From a bacterium (lineage in GTDB: Bacteria; Bacillota; Clostridia; Lachnospirales; Lachnospiraceae), in assembly GCA_030539495.1 (NCBI GenBank), contig JAUNRX010000016.1, positions 7,406 through 41,907 of the forward strand: DNA of 34,502 nucleotides, in the 5' to 3' direction. A program made the position numbers and the translations under genes. Shown here one piece after another: positions 33,638 through 34,502 of the stretch (position 1 is its first letter; each line of letters begins with the position of its first letter). Under the pieces are notes generated by a model, which searched no databases, was not told where the DNA came from, and worked only from the letters and a program-made list of their open reading frames with translations.

Positions 33638-34243
33638 TTAGGCCTTAATCCACCATGGTGTTTTCATAAAGCCAAAGAAGGAGCGGCCACGTCCCATGCG
33701 AAAGGGATGTCGTGTATTGATCCAGTTTTCCGTATAGGTCAGTAGTTCTTGGCATTTTTCATGTTGCAGCTGTTCAATCAGGCTACTATGATCACATTGC
33801 CCCATTAGCTGTCCTTCTTTAAAAGTTAGTTCAAGTACGTTTCTGTATGCCCATGCATGTTGAAATCCTGTATGTATGTAATATTTGCTAAGAAATCCAT
33901 TGCCAATAATAAGGGAGTTGGTATAGGCAACTGGTAATTGTAAGTCTTTATATACATGGTATCCTGTATATCCCGGAGCGTCATTTGGAGCTAAAGGGAG
34001 CACGCCGTTGATTGCAGGATACGTATTATCTTTTGAATTTATTTGTAATGTCTGTAATACTAGTTTGTCATTGATTACTTCGAATTCACAAAAGTAACCG
34101 GAGGAACAGTTAGAGCAGATGGATGCGGGGGTGATTCCATAGCTGTTTGGATGAAAAGAAGTTGCTTTGCGTTTGTCCTTTTCAGTAATGTAAGAATAGT
34201 GTTGTCCTTTGTAGATATATATGTCTGGTTGCTGAGCGGTCAT
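33638..34243 (-). CDS. Hypothetical protein, 201 residues
   Basis: I do not recognise this protein. It is soluble, without signal peptide or membrane segment, and rich in Tyr, His and Asn. A CSNCSSGYFC cluster lies near residue 42, a proline/glycine-rich part (INGVLPLAPNDAPGYTGYHVY) near 80-100, and a basic aromatic C-terminus (FRMGRGRSFFGFMKTPWW). The CxxC could bind metal or be incidental. ATG 34243 has a strong AAAGGAGA SD on the minus strand. TATAAT on the minus strand (34299-34294) is a likely -10. It stands alone, between gene remnants and copy C of the structured repeat, in what looks like an accessory locus. Confidence 0.75.
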   Translation of the reverse strand: MTAQQPDIYIYKGQHYSYITEKDKRKATSFHPNSYGITPASICSNCSSGYFCEFEVINDKLVLQTLQINSKDNTYPAINGVLPLAPNDAPGYTGYHVYKDLQLPVAYTNSLIIGNGFLSKYYIHTGFQHAWAYRNVLELTFKEGQLMGQCDHSSLIEQLQHEKCQELLTYTENWINTRHPFRMGRGRSFFGFMKTPWWIKA

Positions 34244-34326
34244 GATATAGTCTCCTTTCTAGATAAGTAAACAATAATTCTATTCATATCATCATTATAT
34301 GTATCGTCCCAAATGCTCTTTAACAT

Positions 34327-34350
34327 CACCTGATTTTGCAGGTGTTTTTT
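34327..34350 (+). terminator. Terminator-like hairpin before element copy C
   Basis: CACCTG (34327-34332) pairs with CAGGTG (34339-34344), followed by TTTTTT. No plus-strand gene lies just upstream, so the hairpin may belong to the element itself. Confidence 0.75.
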
Positions 34351-34502
34351 AATACATAGGAAACTTCTCTTCAAGAAGCCTCCTATGTATTAAAAAACGC
34401 TCTGCTAAGGATGCGCACTCAGGGGAAAGGAAGATGTCGCAAAAAATAGCGACATTCCCCTTCGGCGCGGCAAAGTTTCTTCGACTTGAAGGTTTTGCAC
34501 CC
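34345..34502 (+). repeat. Structured repeat element, copy C (cut by window end)
   Basis: H1: AATACATAGGA (34351-34361) paired with TCCTATGTATT, with an inner CTTCT/AGAAG. Linker AAAAAACGCTCTGCTAAGG then ATGCGCACTC. Outer stem AGGGGA (34421-34426)/TCCCCT (34456-34461); conserved AAAGGAAGATGTCGC; inner stem ATGTCGC (34434-34440)/GCGACAT (34449-34455). Then TTCGGCGCGGCAAAGTTTC and GACTTGAAGG. The right end runs out of the window. Confidence 0.75.

Overview
The window is an AT-rich, mostly plus-strand segment of a Firmicutes chromosome. It is most consistent with a spore-forming, plant-polysaccharide-degrading member of the Lachnospiraceae (Clostridium cluster XIVa). Supporting signs are strong AAAGGAGG-type ribosome binding sites, TTG/GTG starts, a Csp-type spore germination protease, SigH, a cysteine T-box, a DUF368 (PopT) transporter, and secreted GH53 and GH5-type proteins. 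The species is an inference; no rRNA is present.

Layout: (1) 1-3200: a terminator plus short repeats, a Csp-family subtilase, a TIM-barrel protein and a small zinc-ribbon protein. (2) 3250-9110: a branched-chain amino acid ABC transporter (livJ, then livH-livM-livG-livF) with a cytidylate kinase-like gene at the end. A structured repeat lies between livJ and livH. (3) 9240-12810: an unknown membrane protein, two PLP aminotransferases (aspartate type and HisC type) and a single-domain response regulator. (4) 12828-14990: a minus-strand ECF S-component, then a divergent Rrf2 regulator with cysteine ligands and popT. (5) 15000-17780: a zinc ABC operon (znuA-znuC-znuB) behind a consensus promoter and a Fur/Zur-like palindrome. 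(6) 17840-19100: an AI-2E family transporter with a hairpin at its mRNA 5' end. (7) 19100-19650: a gene-free repeat area. (8) 19800-20095: a tRNA-Val/tRNA-Met operon with a perfect consensus promoter. (9) 20220-28830: ispF, a GNAT gene, a membrane-anchored GH5-like protein lacking its catalytic acid, then a Cys-specific T-box, cysE, cysS, mrnC, rlmB, sigH and tRNA-Thr. This follows the conserved Firmicutes ispF-cysE-cysS-mrnC-rlmB-sigH order with insertions. (10) 28830-34502: an accessory tail with gene remnants, a large secreted endo-galactanase (GH53), an unknown minus-strand protein and another copy of the structured repeat.

The most unusual signal is a family of intergenic elements (about 4827-4947, 19101-19294, 34345-34502, and a partial copy at 4966-5020). 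They share short conserved blocks joined by stems whose sequences differ between copies while pairing is kept. Each of the three larger copies starts on the T-tract of a terminator-like hairpin. This looks like a structured RNA or non-autonomous mobile element; I cannot tell whether it has been described. Other notable points are a GH5 pseudoenzyme, an IspF with a four-cysteine tail, a cluster of palindromic TTGGGCA/TGCCCAA units, a Zur-type operator, hairpin leaders before sigH and the AI-2E gene, and remnants of an alpha/beta hydrolase, a TetR regulator and probably a flavodoxin.
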